From the NCBI RefSeq assembly GCF_002266285.1, contig NZ_NPMS01000005.1:62001-126000 (forward strand): a stretch of DNA of 64,000 bases. The letters run 5' to 3'. Below the pieces are notes generated by a model that saw only the letters and a list, made by a program, of their open reading frames with translations, had not been told where the DNA came from and did not search any database. The DNA comes from Virgibacillus indicus. GTDB lineage: Bacteria > Bacillota > Bacilli > Bacillales > Amphibacillaceae. The position numbers and the translations under genes are program-made. Positions 9,493 to 19,644 of this stretch are shown piece by piece (position 1 is the stretch's first letter; each line of letters opens with the position of its first letter).

Positions 9493-10677
9493 ATGGCTAA
9501 ATCTGAACTAATCCAAGAATTTCATAAAGTATTTAACAATGATGATATATCAGTCTGCTCCTTCGCCCCTGGCCGCATCAACCTGATCGGCGAACACACA
9601 GACTATAATGGAGGGCACGTCTTCCCTGCTTCCATCTCTTTTGGAACCTACGCATTGGGGCTTAAAAGGAGCGATCAGAAATTTCGTTTCCACTCAATAA
9701 ATTTTCCGGATGCAGGGATAATCGAGTGTAATCTGGCCGATTTATTCTGCAATCCAGAACATGACTGGGCAAACTATCCGAAAGGAATGATCCAATATTT
9801 TAAAAATGCCGGGCATGAGATCTCTCAAGGTGCTGACATTCTCTACTATGGAAATATCCCGAATGGTGCCGGACTTTCCTCCTCTGCCTCCATTGAAATG
9901 GCGACAGGTGTTTTGCTTGCGAGCCTATTTAATTTAAAAATTGACCAGCTTGAGCTTGTGAAGCTTGGACAAAAGGTAGAAAATGAATATATTGGCGTTA
10001 ACAGTGGTATTATGGATCAGTTTGCGATCGGAATGGGCAAGAAAAATCATGCAATTCTATTAAACTGCGATACCCTGGAGTACCGCTATGCTCCAATTAT
10101 GCTTGAAAATCATGCGATTATCATCATCAATACAAACAAACAGCGAATACTGGCAGGTTCCAAATATAATGAACGCCGCACCCAGTGTGATCAGGCTCTG
10201 GCTGATTTGCAGACAAAACTCGTTATTACCAGTCTTGGACAGCTGACAGCGGAAGAATTTGAAAAGCATCAGCACCTTATTAAAAGTGATGTAAATCTTA
10301 GACGCGCCAGACATGCCGTTTACGAAAATGCCCGTACATTAGAAGCGCTTGAAAAGTTAAAACAAGGTGACCTTAATGGTTTCGGAAAGCTTATGAATGA
10401 ATCTCACCTCTCCCTCCAGCATGATTATGAAGTTACTGGACTTGAGCTCGACACCATTGTTCAGGCTGCCTGGGAACAGGATGGCGTCATTGGTGCGCGC
10501 ATGACCGGCGCAGGTTTTGGCGGGTGTGCTATTGCAATTGTTGAAAAGGAAAAGGTAGATAAATTTAAGAAAAACGTGAACAGCACTTACTTGGAAAAAA
10601 TCGGTTATCAGCCAACATTTTATACCGCAGAAATTGGTGATGGCGCAAAACAAATTACGGAAGGTGTGGTTAAATGA
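9493..10677 (+). CDS. galK: Galactokinase
   Basis: GHMP-family kinase, 394 aa, phosphorylating galactose at C1 with ATP. The galactokinase signature [15 protein letters not shown] is at about 28-42, the phosphate loop GAGLSSSAS at about 121-129, and the C-terminal GHMP motif [11 protein letters not shown] at about 340. AGGAGG precedes the ATG by 6 nt. First gene of a galK-galE-galT operon with 4-bp overlap to galE (ATGA), indicating translational coupling. galM is not in this operon but stands alone at 36906. Confidence 0.97.
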   Translation: MAKSELIQEFHKVFNNDDISVCSFAPGRINLIGEHTDYNGGHVFPASISFGTYALGLKRSDQKFRFHSINFPDAGIIECNLADLFCNPEHDWANYPKGMIQYFKNAGHEISQGADILYYGNIPNGAGLSSSASIEMATGVLLASLFNLKIDQLELVKLGQKVENEYIGVNSGIMDQFAIGMGKKNHAILLNCDTLEYRYAPIMLENHAIIIINTNKQRILAGSKYNERRTQCDQALADLQTKLVITSLGQLTAEEFEKHQHLIKSDVNLRRARHAVYENARTLEALEKLKQGDLNGFGKLMNESHLSLQHDYEVTGLELDTIVQAAWEQDGVIGARMTGAGFGGCAIAIVEKEKVDKFKKNVNSTYLEKIGYQPTFYTAEIGDGAKQITEGVVK

Positions 10678-11684
10678 GTGTGTTAGTTTTAGGTGGAGCA
10701 GGTTATATTGGCTCACATGCTGTATATCAGCTGATTGACCAGGGTGAAAATGTCATTGTCGTTGATAATCTTGAAACGGGTCATAAAGAGGCAATTCACC
10801 CTGAAGCAGTATTCTATCAGGGCGACATCCGTGAAATTGATTTTTTACGCAGCGTTTTTGAAAAAGAATCCATCGATGCGGTGATCCATTTTGCTGCATA
10901 CTCACTAGTTGGCGAATCGATGGAGAAACCGCTCAAGTATTTTGATAACAATGTTTACGGTACTCAAGTATTACTTCAGGCAATGGTTGAACACGACGTG
11001 AAAAATATCGTCTTCTCATCCACTGCAGCAACATACGGAGAACCTGAATCTGTCCCAATTACAGAGAAGATGCCGGCAAATCCAACCAGCACATACGGCG
11101 AAACAAAGCTGACAATGGAAAAGCTGATGAAATGGACGGAGCAGGCACATGGCATCCGCTATATTTCACTTAGATACTTTAACGTAGCTGGTGCGAGAGA
11201 ATCGGCAGAAATCGGCGAAGACCATCACCCCGAGACACATCTGGTCCCGATCATTTTACAGGCCGCACTTGGCCAGCGATCCCATATAACAATTTTCGGT
11301 GAAGATTATGACACACCTGACGGCACATGCATCCGTGATTATGTTCATGTGGAGGATCTTATTCAGGCACATCTGCTTGCACTTGATTATCTGAAAAATG
11401 GCGGGGAAAGTGATATTTTCAATCTGGGAAGCAATCAGGGTTTTTCCGTGAAAGAGATGATTGATGCAGCACGTGAGGTTACATGTAAAGAAATACCTGT
11501 AAAATCAGGTGAACGACGTGCCGGTGACCCGAGCACACTTATCGCAAGTGCAGAAAAGGCTAAGCGTGTACTTGGCTGGAATCCGGCACGTACTTCCATC
11601 GAACAAATTATAAAAGATGCCTGGAACTGGCACGCTTCCCATCCTCACGGCTACGGAAAGGACGTGGAGAATGATGATATATGA
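10674..11684 (+). CDS. galE: UDP-glucose 4-epimerase
   Basis: Extended SDR of 336 aa that interconverts UDP-galactose and UDP-glucose. NAD loop GGAGYIGSH (7-15), catalytic STAATYGE region and YGETK (Y and K about 149 and 153), and [10 protein letters not shown] typical of GalE. The start overlaps the galK stop and the galT start lies 14 bp inside its 3' end. Completes the Leloir pathway with its two neighbours. Confidence 0.97.
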   Translation: MSVLVLGGAGYIGSHAVYQLIDQGENVIVVDNLETGHKEAIHPEAVFYQGDIREIDFLRSVFEKESIDAVIHFAAYSLVGESMEKPLKYFDNNVYGTQVLLQAMVEHDVKNIVFSSTAATYGEPESVPITEKMPANPTSTYGETKLTMEKLMKWTEQAHGIRYISLRYFNVAGARESAEIGEDHHPETHLVPIILQAALGQRSHITIFGEDYDTPDGTCIRDYVHVEDLIQAHLLALDYLKNGGESDIFNLGSNQGFSVKEMIDAAREVTCKEIPVKSGERRAGDPSTLIASAEKAKRVLGWNPARTSIEQIIKDAWNWHASHPHGYGKDVENDDI

Positions 11685-13164
11685 GCATATAGCCGGGCTC
11701 ATTCAAAAAGCAATTGATGCAGAACTGATTGAACCGGCAGATTATATTTATGTTCAAAACCAGGTAATGAACCACTTGAATTTGCAAGCTTTCCCTGAGG
11801 AAGTTGATCATAGCACAAATGACTCAATTCCAAACCTGCTCGAAAAAATAGTGGATTATGCGGTGAAAAATGACGTTATAGAAGATGTCCTTGATGAAAA
11901 GGAAATTCTATCAGCAACTATCATGAATTGTTTTGTTGCCCGTCCATCCGCGATTAATAAAACTTTTAATGAAAAATATAAAAAATCTCCGAAAGCAGCA
12001 ACCGACTATTTTTACAATCTAAGTAAAAACAGCAATTACATCCAGATGAACCGGATTCAGAAAAATATCCATTTCAAGGCTGAGACTGCATACGGAGAAT
12101 TGGACATTACGATCAACCTTTCAAAACCGGAGAAAGACCCGGAGCAAATCAAGCGTGAACGTGAAATGAAGCAAACACTGGATTATCCGAAGTGTCTATT
12201 ATGTATGGAAAATGAAGGCTATACCGGAAGAACAGGTCATCCGGCTCGAGCAAACCACCGCATTATCCAGGTGCCATTGCTTGATGAAAACTGGTACCTG
12301 CAATATTCACCGTACGTTTACTATAATGAGCACAGCATTCTGCTTTCGGAAGAACATCGTGACATGAAAATTATTAAACAAACGTTTGATCAATTATTAA
12401 CTTTCACAGAAAAATTCCCGCATTACTTTATCGGTTCCAATGCTGATTTGCCGATTGTCGGCGGTTCGATTTTAAGTCATGACCATTACCAGGCAGGCCG
12501 TTATGAGTTTGCGATGACCAATGCAGGAAGTGATTTTGATTTTACATTGGATCGATTTGCGGATGTTTCTGCATCTGTATTAAAGTGGCCGCTGTCAGTT
12601 ATAAGGCTTAATAGTAAAAATAAGGATGCATTATTGAATGCTGCTGACCATGTTTTGCAATCATGGAAAAACTATTCCGATGAACTGGCGGATATAAAAG
12701 CTTTCACAGGCGATACACCACACAATACGATCACGCCAATTGCCAGAAAGCGTAGTACAGAGTACGAGCTGGATCTCGTTCTGCGGAATAACCGGACATC
12801 AGAAGAGCATCCGCTGGGAATCTTCCACCCGCATGCTGATGTACATCATATAAAAAAGGAGAATATTGGTTTAATTGAAGTTATGGGGCTCGCTGTTCTT
12901 CCTGCAAGATTGAAAGATGAACTGGCAGAAATAAAAAGCTATTTATTAGGTGAATCGGGTAAGGTTGCAGCATATCATCAGGAGTGGGCAGAGCAGATGA
13001 AGGTGGATTATGGCATTATTTCGGATTATAAGCAAGCAGATATTATTGTAGAGAAAGAACTTGGTAAAAAATTCGCTAGAGTACTTGAGGATGCTGGAGT
13101 ATTTAAACAAGATGAGCATGGGAAGACTGCAATAAAACGATTTATAAAAACTATAAACACATAA
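11671..13164 (+). CDS. galT: Galactose-1-phosphate uridylyltransferase, class II
   Basis: A 497-aa Firmicute-type (class II) GalT, transferring UMP between UDP-glucose and galactose-1-phosphate. The active-site histidines lie in [13 protein letters not shown] (about residue 285-297), and the [14 protein letters not shown] and NHRIIQVPL segments are family hallmarks. The start is chosen at 11671: AAAGGA lies 8 nt upstream and the homologous N-terminus is [14 protein letters not shown]; the frame is open further upstream only inside galE. A 3' fragment of a second galT copy survives at 36772-36906. Confidence 0.95.
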   Translation: MMIYEHIAGLIQKAIDAELIEPADYIYVQNQVMNHLNLQAFPEEVDHSTNDSIPNLLEKIVDYAVKNDVIEDVLDEKEILSATIMNCFVARPSAINKTFNEKYKKSPKAATDYFYNLSKNSNYIQMNRIQKNIHFKAETAYGELDITINLSKPEKDPEQIKREREMKQTLDYPKCLLCMENEGYTGRTGHPARANHRIIQVPLLDENWYLQYSPYVYYNEHSILLSEEHRDMKIIKQTFDQLLTFTEKFPHYFIGSNADLPIVGGSILSHDHYQAGRYEFAMTNAGSDFDFTLDRFADVSASVLKWPLSVIRLNSKNKDALLNAADHVLQSWKNYSDELADIKAFTGDTPHNTITPIARKRSTEYELDLVLRNNRTSEEHPLGIFHPHADVHHIKKENIGLIEVMGLAVLPARLKDELAEIKSYLLGESGKVAAYHQEWAEQMKVDYGIISDYKQADIIVEKELGKKFARVLEDAGVFKQDEHGKTAIKRFIKTINT

Positions 13165-13544
13165 ATGGATTAGTATGCGATGGATGGAGATGTTTTTTAA
13201 CTAGGCTCAAATCCCATCGTATTCTATTAGCTTCTAAGATTAGATCTTCAGAGAAAAACTCCTATTTTAATAAAAAATTAATGGTTGGATCATTTGTATC
13301 CAGCTATTTTTTCTTTTAAAAAGCTGCTGTATCTCGGAAATCCAGTAATATTGCGTCCTCCCTCCACACCTGCCGAACAGCAAAATCCCAGTTGAAGAAT
13401 CATGTGTATTTAAAAATCTCACAGCAAACCAGTCCGAGTACACATTCCCAGACATTCCAGTTTGAATGGTCTTTAGTTTGAGAGGCTGAAGGGAAAAGTT
13501 GAGCTTTGATTGTATGGGATAGGTTTGAGTAAGTTTTGGTGGAT
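13165..13544. other. Intergenic region 3' of galT
   Basis: About 380 bp with no gene I can support. A 62-codon minus-strand frame (13267-13455) has only a poor ribosome site and no recognisable domain. No clear terminator for galT was found; galT and the PhnP-like gene converge here, with the 21-bp phased array between them. Confidence 0.5.
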
Positions 13545-13732
13545 ATCCGCGCGACTGGCATTAAAAGTCGCGCGTGGCTGCCCCAAAGTCGCGCGACAAC
13601 TATGTAAAGTCGCGCGAACCCAGTTCAAACTCGCGCAATCGTCTTACATTTTATGGTTGTTGCGCGACTTTCCGGATGGTTCGCGCGAATTCGAGAGGTT
13701 CTCGCGCGACTTTCCAGCAACGTCGCTCGTCA
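13545..13732. repeat. Phased inverted array A (core AGTCGCGCGA, 21-bp period)
   Basis: Nine 10-bp cores. Forward cores (AGTCGCGCGA and variants) start at 13545, 13566, 13587, 13608, 13629; reverse cores (TCGCGCGACT and variants) start at 13660, 13681, 13702, 13723. Every step is exactly 21 bp and the inverted halves are separated by 21 bp (13639-13659). Spacers of 11 bp are not conserved. Total 188 bp, GC-rich against its surroundings, between convergent genes. Same design as arrays at 39519 and 60844. Confidence 0.9.
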
Positions 13733-13805
13733 CTGCATGCACATTAACCCAGAGTCTCCACTAGTCAGTCATACCGCATAACGAGCCCTTCCTAGGCGGG
13801 TACCA

Positions 13806-14627
13806 TCAAACCTCTAAAACAAGACCATCATATGAACAGTTCACACCAATGTTTTGCAAAACTTCACACAGTTCTTCATGCGGCGGACAATGCTGATGTG
13901 AAAAATGGGTTGCATAAATCGTTGTTGTTTCCGTAATAGCATGAATATCCCGCATTTTATCAATCATTGCTTTCATATCATTCAAATTTAAATGAACATT
14001 GCTTGTTTCCAGGTTCAATCCCCTTGTACACTCGATAACTAGCGCATCCAATTTAAGATTTTTCAAAACTTCCCATGCTTCTTCTTCGTAAGTTGCGGTG
14101 TCAGAAGCAATTAGTATTTTTCCTTTTCCATCATCAATAATGTAGTTAACCGCATCCCCGACAGCAGGAAAGTGTTTTGCTTTAACCGTATTGATTTTGT
14201 ACTCAGATAAATCCACACGATCGAATGGTAATATCGGGTACCGCTGCAACTCCATACCGGCATCTGTTGGGCTATAGGAGTTAAGCAAGGTCATAACCGA
14301 GGGTGGTGCTACTAATATTAATTGAGGCAATTCAGTTTGCTTATGCATTCTTCTTGCACGCATACCCAGATTTTGTACAAATATGTGATCCAGATGACTA
14401 TGTGTAATCAATGCGTATCTCATATTTATTAAATTGACATCGTGCATTGCACATGCCGCAAATAAGTCCGGTCCCATATCTACCAATAGATCATCGTTGA
14501 TTAAGTACGTGCTTCGCTTTCTAATGTTACGCCCAAGGAACTTGCGAGAGTGCGTACACGTTGGGCAGTCACAATATGGCATCGGGATTCCTTCTGCAGC
14601 AGCAGTTCCTAAAAACGTAATCTTCAT
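13806..14627 (-). CDS. PhnP-like metallo-beta-lactamase-fold phosphodiesterase
   Basis: MBL-fold hydrolase of 273 aa. The metal motif THSHLDH (about 75-81) is followed by later histidine/aspartate sites (KHFPAVGD, ASDTAT, THFSHQHCPPHEE). The N-terminal CDCPTC (about 20-25) is the extra zinc-binding cysteine cluster typical of PhnP, which opens cyclic ribosyl phosphates. There are no other phn genes, so the natural substrate is likely a different cyclic phosphate or phosphodiester. The ATG at 14627 starts MKITFLGT; a GTG at 14636 is an alternative. Last gene of the minus-strand transporter operon. Confidence 0.8.
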   Translation of the reverse strand: MKITFLGTAAAEGIPMPYCDCPTCTHSRKFLGRNIRKRSTYLINDDLLVDMGPDLFAACAMHDVNLINMRYALITHSHLDHIFVQNLGMRARRMHKQTELPQLILVAPPSVMTLLNSYSPTDAGMELQRYPILPFDRVDLSEYKINTVKAKHFPAVGDAVNYIIDDGKGKILIASDTATYEEEAWEVLKNLKLDALVIECTRGLNLETSNVHLNLNDMKAMIDKMRDIHAITETTTIYATHFSHQHCPPHEELCEVLQNIGVNCSYDGLVLEV

Positions 14628-14681
14628 TGAATGCACAGCCCCTTTTTATTCAAGTGATGATTCATTCTTCAGCCAGCCATT

Positions 14682-15656
14682 CTATAATTTAACCGCTCTT
14701 CCACTTTCACTAGCTTTATAGGCTGCCAGTCCAACCTCCATAGCCTTCAATCCATCATACCCTGTAATCGAAGGTTCCCTGCCATGTTCAACACAATTTA
14801 TAAAGTCCTGAATCAGACCCAGGTTCATATCATTCCCGTAGAATACATGGTTCAATGATTTATTGCCGCTTGCAAACAACCTGAAGTGTTCCTGCAGGGC
14901 ATCCGCTTTTACAGTCTGCTTTGTTCCAATTACCTCAATTGTTACATCACCCCATGTTGGATATTCCGAAAATTTGGACCAGCTTGCATCATGTGTTGCG
15001 ATAACACCATTTTCAAACTCTAATGTAAGGATTCCTGCATCATCAATATCTATATCATGAAAATATGAATCAACGATTGCATAGACTTCCGTTATTTCTT
15101 TGCCTAAATACCAGCGCATGATATCAACCATATGCACGGTATGATCTAAAACGGCACCACCGCCGGATTGCTGTTTGTCAATAAACCAGCCACCTGGATT
15201 TTGACCGCGGTTTGTTGTGCGGAAGGCAACAATATCACCAAGTTCACCGTTGCTGATCATTTCCTTTAACTGCTGAATTGGTGAACTGAATCTTACGGGA
15301 AAGGCAATTTGTAATATAACTCCATTATCCTCGCATGCCTGAATCATTTCTTCAGCATCTTCAACTGTTGTAGCAATCGGCTTTTCACAAAGGATATGTT
15401 TCTTGGCCTTAGCAGCATTTATAACCATTTCTTTATGCCGAATATTCTCACTGCATATAATAACGGCATCCATTTCTTCAGCTAAAAAAGAAGACTGTTC
15501 AGCAAAATGCTTTGTATTATATTTTTCAGCTGCTTTTTCCCCTCTTTCAACATCATCATCAAATACCCCGGCTATCTCTGCACCCGGTAATTTCAGTAAA
15601 CTATTAGCATAGCTGTATGCATGCATATGGGCGAAGCTCATCATACCAATTTTCAT
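14682..15656 (-). CDS. Gfo/Idh/MocA-family oxidoreductase (SFAHMHA subtype)
   Basis: A 324-aa NAD(P)-dependent sugar oxidoreductase homologue. Instead of the usual GxGxxG loop the N-terminus reads MKIGMMSFAHMHAYSYA. CEKPIA (about 90-95) carries the family lysine, and GGGAVLDHTVHMVD (about 166-179) the Asp/His pair. Start overlaps the stop of the upstream gene by one base (TAATG), so the two are translationally coupled. The gene at 61095 shows the same SxxHxHA substitution. Substrate unknown; inositols, hexoses or their glycosides are typical for the family. Confidence 0.85.
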   Translation of the reverse strand: MKIGMMSFAHMHAYSYANSLLKLPGAEIAGVFDDDVERGEKAAEKYNTKHFAEQSSFLAEEMDAVIICSENIRHKEMVINAAKAKKHILCEKPIATTVEDAEEMIQACEDNGVILQIAFPVRFSSPIQQLKEMISNGELGDIVAFRTTNRGQNPGGWFIDKQQSGGGAVLDHTVHMVDIMRWYLGKEITEVYAIVDSYFHDIDIDDAGILTLEFENGVIATHDASWSKFSEYPTWGDVTIEVIGTKQTVKADALQEHFRLFASGNKSLNHVFYGNDMNLGLIQDFINCVEHGREPSITGYDGLKAMEVGLAAYKASESGRAVKL

Positions 15657-16381
15657 TACACTGTACCTCCTTCCACTATTTTTTTATATTTATTTAAACA
15701 AGTGATTAGCTCCTGGTCCACCTTATGGGCAGATGCAATTATCGAACTTGCATTATACGTCAATGGAAGAGAAGTAAAATGATTTGGTTTAATTGGGCTC
15801 ATTTCTTTACTATTAAATTCAATGATCTTTTTGATACCGCTCCAATCAAACTCGATGCTTTCATGATCAGAAAATGTATATTCCAAATGTGCCATTGTAC
15901 CGCCACTGAAATTCACCATTAGAATAGTATGGTGTGGCAAATCGTCATGATTTGAATGTTTAACCACCACATTTTGCGGTTTGCCAAATAATGAAGCCAA
16001 TACATATAAGTCACTTGCTATGACGGACTTATCTGCCTCCTGATTCACTACCCTCTTAAAACGAAAAACACCTTTTTGACCTTGTTCCTTTGCAGCAATC
16101 TCACGCAGTTTTTTGAAAAACGAATAGTTCTCCAAATCAAAGTAAACCCACAAACCTTCCCTATCCAGATATCCATCCTTTAAAAAAAGTGAAGGTATAA
16201 TGGTGTCTTGATTTGCTTTTAAAATTATATCAGTATCCTGATCCACAGCTGATACGATAAAGGTTTCCGTTTCATTAGCTAAACCTTGCTTTAACTGATC
16301 AACCGAATTCAGTACAACAACTTTTTCATAGGTTGTTCTCAAATCAATTTTATCAAGCCTGCTAATTATAATCGTTGCCAT
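15656..16381 (-). CDS. Degenerate Gfo/Idh/MocA-like protein without a nucleotide-binding loop
   Basis: A 241-aa protein with no motif I can assign with certainty. The last 120 residues (ASDLYVLASLFGKPQNV..., ILMVNFSGGTMAHLEYTF..., IIEFNS) follow the pattern of the Gfo/Idh/MocA C-terminal alpha/beta domain, and GLWVYFDLENYSFFKKLREIA fits the linker region. The N-terminal part lacks GxGxxG and EKP and is shorter than a Rossmann domain. It sits between, and is coupled to, two normal family members, so a regulatory or structural partner role is plausible. ATG 16381 has AGGAGG 8 nt upstream. Codon use and ribosome site look intact, so this is not an obvious pseudogene. Confidence 0.65.
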   Translation of the reverse strand: MATIIISRLDKIDLRTTYEKVVVLNSVDQLKQGLANETETFIVSAVDQDTDIILKANQDTIIPSLFLKDGYLDREGLWVYFDLENYSFFKKLREIAAKEQGQKGVFRFKRVVNQEADKSVIASDLYVLASLFGKPQNVVVKHSNHDDLPHHTILMVNFSGGTMAHLEYTFSDHESIEFDWSGIKKIIEFNSKEMSPIKPNHFTSLPLTYNASSIIASAHKVDQELITCLNKYKKIVEGGTV

Positions 16382-16434
16382 CTTCACTGCCTCCTAGTTC
16401 ATTAAACTCTCTAAAAATTTATATATACTTCCGG

Positions 16435-17487
16435 TTACAGGTATATTTCTTTCTTCGTACCCGCTGATTCATATACTGCATGCAGCATTCTCATAACTTG
16501 CAGTCCATCGCTTACAGGAGCCATCGTCTCCTTCCCTTCCAAACAGCATTCAACAAAATGGTTAATCTCATTTGTAAAAGCCTTGGCAAAGTCAAAACCT
16601 AATTTATCGATTTGTGGGGTAACATTTAAAATTGTATTATTTTTCTCTGTAACCATTGCCAGTTCCGGTTCAATTTCTGCACCGCCTTTGTCCCCGAAAA
16701 GCTTCACATTCACTTCATCCTTCTTAGCCTGAAGTGTAAAGCTTACATCAACATAAAGGGAAGCTCCATTTTCAAAACGTATCAATGCATTTGTTAAATC
16801 CTCCACGTCATTCAATGCTGCATCATAATCGGCCGCTTTATAAAAGGAAAGATTTTCAATATGAGAACGGTTGCCCAGCTTCGAATAAGTATTACCGCTA
16901 ACTGAAACAGGCCGTGGTTTCCCCATTAAGTACCAGCAAATATCAATCATATGAACACCAAGATCGATTAACGGGCCACCCCCGGATTTAGTAATATCAC
17001 TAAACCATCCACCTGGATTTCCCAGCCTCCTTAAACAGGATGCCTTTGCATAATAGATTTCACCAAATTCATTGTTATCAATAAATGACTTTAGAAGTTT
17101 AGCGTTATCTCCATGACGCCTCACAAAACCAACCTGTAAAATCTTGCCGGACTTTTCAACTGCTGCTTCTACAGCTAAAGCTTCTTCTACATTCATGCTT
17201 AATGGTTTTTCTACTAATACATGCTTTCCTGCCTCTAATGCTGCAATAGCAATTTCAGCATGTGTGTTATTCCATGTACAAATGCTCACAGCGTCAATTT
17301 CCTTGTTTTTCAGAAGTTCATTATAATCACGATACAGCTCCGAAACTCCATATAATTTACCTTTTTCCTCTAATCTCTGCACATTTATATCACATAATGC
17401 CGCTAACTTTACATCATCATTTTTCAAATATGGCTCAATGTGAGATTTTGAGATAGATCCTACTCCAATAACACCGATTTTTAACAT
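16435..17487 (-). CDS. Gfo/Idh/MocA-family sugar oxidoreductase
   Basis: Canonical family member, 350 aa: GVIGVGSISKSH (nucleotide loop, 4-15), VEKPLS (about 93-98), GGGPLIDLGVHMIDICWYLMG (about 167-187, Asp/His active site). Likely oxidises a cyclitol or hexose derivative with NAD(P)+. It follows the MgtC-like gene by 23 bp and precedes the degenerate homologue by 53 bp in the same operon. AAAGGGG precedes the ATG. Substrate not determinable. Confidence 0.9.
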   Translation of the reverse strand: MLKIGVIGVGSISKSHIEPYLKNDDVKLAALCDINVQRLEEKGKLYGVSELYRDYNELLKNKEIDAVSICTWNNTHAEIAIAALEAGKHVLVEKPLSMNVEEALAVEAAVEKSGKILQVGFVRRHGDNAKLLKSFIDNNEFGEIYYAKASCLRRLGNPGGWFSDITKSGGGPLIDLGVHMIDICWYLMGKPRPVSVSGNTYSKLGNRSHIENLSFYKAADYDAALNDVEDLTNALIRFENGASLYVDVSFTLQAKKDEVNVKLFGDKGGAEIEPELAMVTEKNNTILNVTPQIDKLGFDFAKAFTNEINHFVECCLEGKETMAPVSDGLQVMRMLHAVYESAGTKKEIYL

Positions 17488-17510
17488 AGTGCCAGCCCCT
17501 TTCTGCTATT

Positions 17511-17996
17511 TTACTTTGCCCTTTTCCTTTGCTTGCTGCCGGGTTTTTCATTTTGCTTCTCAAAAATCAACCCGATTTTAGTCAAGATAAATGTGATCAC
17601 TGTTGCGAAAATTACAATCCCATAAAATCCGGCACCTATCCCAATACCAACACCACCCACAAAAAAGATCATGGAGGCAGATGTTAATCCTTTTACCTGT
17701 AAACCATCCTTTAAAATAACCCCTGCTCCCAAAAAGCCTAATCCCGAAACAATTTGTGCCGCGAGACGCATTGGATCCATTCTCGTGCCAATGAGAGGAT
17801 TACTAAAACTATCCACACTATGGATGGAAACAATTGTTATTAATGTACAGGCCACCGCTACATAGGTATACGTCTTTAACCCAGCTGGTTTATGCTTTGA
17901 TGATCGATCCCAGCCAATTAAAAATCCCAGCAATGCACTTATCAAAACTTGAAAATAAACTTCATATTCAATAAAAAACACTCTGAAATATTCCAC
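17511..17996 (-). CDS. MgtC/SapB-family membrane protein
   Basis: A 161-aa protein with four to five hydrophobic segments and the MgtC signature (GFLIGWDR, RLAAQIVSGLGFLGAGVI, LTSAS.WFVGGVGIG-like stretch). Family members (YhiD in Bacillus) are linked to Mg2+ or phosphate stress. Start is GTG with AGGGG upstream; the C-terminus is basic. Its place inside a sugar-uptake operon 17 bp below the GDPD gene is unusual; an effect on phosphate or ion balance is only a guess. Confidence 0.85.
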   Translation of the reverse strand: MEYFRVFFIEYEVYFQVLISALLGFLIGWDRSSKHKPAGLKTYTYVAVACTLITIVSIHSVDSFSNPLIGTRMDPMRLAAQIVSGLGFLGAGVILKDGLQVKGLTSASMIFFVGGVGIGIGAGFYGIVIFATVITFILTKIGLIFEKQNEKPGSKQRKRAK

Positions 17997-18012
17997 GTTT
18001 AATTTCCCCTGT

Positions 18013-18744
18013 CTATTTATCCACCATCTTTCTTACAGCTAAAGCTTTTTCCGGATAATCTGTAAATATTGCTGAACAGCCATCTTCCAAAAGCTCCTTT
18101 ATTCTCTCTTCATGATTAACGGTGTACACCCTGACTGGAAAACCCCTTCGCTCCGCTTCCTTAATCATCACCCTATCGGTTTTCGGGCTGTGTGTATGAA
18201 GGCCTTTTGCTCCAATATTCGCTGCATAATTCCAAGGTTCATATAATTTCTCCAAATATAAAATGGCACATTCTATCTTCGGATTTAATTCATTTATTTT
18301 TTTTAGGGAATAATGATCAAAAGTAGAAATAATGATGCGATCTGCCAGATTAAAAGATTCAATTTCATTAAGAACTAACTCTTCAAGGCAGGGCAGATCC
18401 ACTGTTACATTTTTAAGTTCAATATTTAGGATAAGATCATTACTCTGCATCCAGGTAAACACCTCTTTAAGAACAGGAATTCTTTCGCCTTGAAATCTTT
18501 CATGGAACCAGGCGCCAGCATCCAATCTCTGCAGTTCCTCTAATGTGTAATCCCTGACAAATCCTGTACCATTGGTAGTTCTGCCAACGGTATGGTCATG
18601 TATAACAACTAATTCATCATCTTTTGTCAATTGCACATCCAGTTCAATACCTTCTGCACCGACCCTGACTGCCTCTTTATATGCAGCGAATGTATTCTCC
18701 GGGTGTGTGCCGGAACTTCCCCTATGCGCAAAAATTATTGTCAT
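18013..18744 (-). CDS. Glycerophosphodiester phosphodiesterase (GDPD)
   Basis: Cytosolic GDPD, 243 aa, hydrolysing glycerophosphodiesters to glycerol-3-phosphate and an alcohol. HRGSSGTHPENT (7-18), EGIELDVQ (about 36-43) and IHDHTVGRTTNGTG (about 48-61) carry the catalytic His pair and Ca/Mg ligands; no signal peptide. Being in an ABC-import operon with a HAD phosphatase and a PhnP-like enzyme, it suggests that the imported compound contains a phosphodiester. A second GDPD lies at 31673. Confidence 0.93.
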   Translation of the reverse strand: MTIIFAHRGSSGTHPENTFAAYKEAVRVGAEGIELDVQLTKDDELVVIHDHTVGRTTNGTGFVRDYTLEELQRLDAGAWFHERFQGERIPVLKEVFTWMQSNDLILNIELKNVTVDLPCLEELVLNEIESFNLADRIIISTFDHYSLKKINELNPKIECAILYLEKLYEPWNYAANIGAKGLHTHSPKTDRVMIKEAERRGFPVRVYTVNHEERIKELLEDGCSAIFTDYPEKALAVRKMVDK

Positions 18745-18806
18745 GTTTTGTAAAACCCCTTTTGTTTTCCTGAAAGTTTTTTAAGTTCATTTAAAGAGAT
18801 GCCACT

Positions 18807-19583
18807 TTACTTCACATTTGACAACTCTTTGTTAGTTTCCAGATTTATGCCAAATATAAAACGCTGAATAGCCTTTGCTACCCCATCGTTTTCATTCGTA
18901 TCTGTTATCACATCAGCAGCTTGCTTTAATTGATCATCAGCGTTGCCCATGGCTACACCCAATCCTGCAGACTGAATAAGTCTTAAATCATTCAGATTAT
19001 CTCCAATCGCCATTACATTTTCCATTTCAACGCCTAAGTACTCACAAACTTTTCGAACGCCGCTTTCTTTGGTAATTCCCTTTAGTGAAAATTCCATATT
19101 TGAAATGGAGGATCTTGTAACTTCTATTGATGGTGAATTTTCAACTTGTGTTCTCAACTGATCCATTACCTGATGCTCATTGTGGCGAATACCAAACTTC
19201 ATCCAGTCACGTTTAAACATTTCCTCCGTCCATGTTCCAGGACCTGTTAGACTTTCCACACTATAGCCCCAGTAAGAAGCTTTTGCTTTTATTGCCAAAT
19301 TGTGCAATTCTCTAATATCATCCTTGCTGATATAGTATCTATCTAAGAGCTGCCCCGGCTTCTTCCATACTTCCGCGCCGTTGACAAGTACCATCGGTGT
19401 ATCCAATTCTAATTCGTCACGGAATTCTCCAATTTTTTGGAGACCGCGGCCAGTGGCAAAAATAACAATAACTCCTGCCTCCGCCGCTTTGGAAATCCAA
19501 TGCTTTGTTACATCTGTAATTCTTTTATCTCTTGTTAGTAATGTTTCATCTAAATCAATTGCTAACAAACGGTAGTTAACCAT
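18807..19583 (-). CDS. Cof-type HAD-IIB phosphatase
   Basis: A 258-aa haloacid-dehalogenase-superfamily hydrolase of the Cof family: motif I AIDLDETLL (about 7-15), motif II FATGRG, conserved K before AIGDNLNDLRLIQSAGLGVAMGNA (motifs III-IV, about 195-220). Such enzymes dephosphorylate sugar phosphates or small phosphorylated metabolites. The ATG at 19583 begins MVNYRLLAIDLDE; the frame is open to 19625, but AAAGGAGAG lies between, supporting the shorter start. Sits between YesL and GDPD genes. Confidence 0.9.
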   Translation of the reverse strand: MVNYRLLAIDLDETLLTRDKRITDVTKHWISKAAEAGVIVIFATGRGLQKIGEFRDELELDTPMVLVNGAEVWKKPGQLLDRYYISKDDIRELHNLAIKAKASYWGYSVESLTGPGTWTEEMFKRDWMKFGIRHNEHQVMDQLRTQVENSPSIEVTRSSISNMEFSLKGITKESGVRKVCEYLGVEMENVMAIGDNLNDLRLIQSAGLGVAMGNADDQLKQAADVITDTNENDGVAKAIQRFIFGINLETNKELSNVK

Positions 19584-19644
19584 TCTGACTTTTCTCTCCT
19601 TTATTGATTCCCTGCAAAAAACCACTCCATCATTCCTTCAGATA

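Noticed and set aside
13267..13455. 62-codon minus-strand frame after galT
   Set aside because: Weak ribosome site and no recognisable motif; could be chance in a non-coding region.
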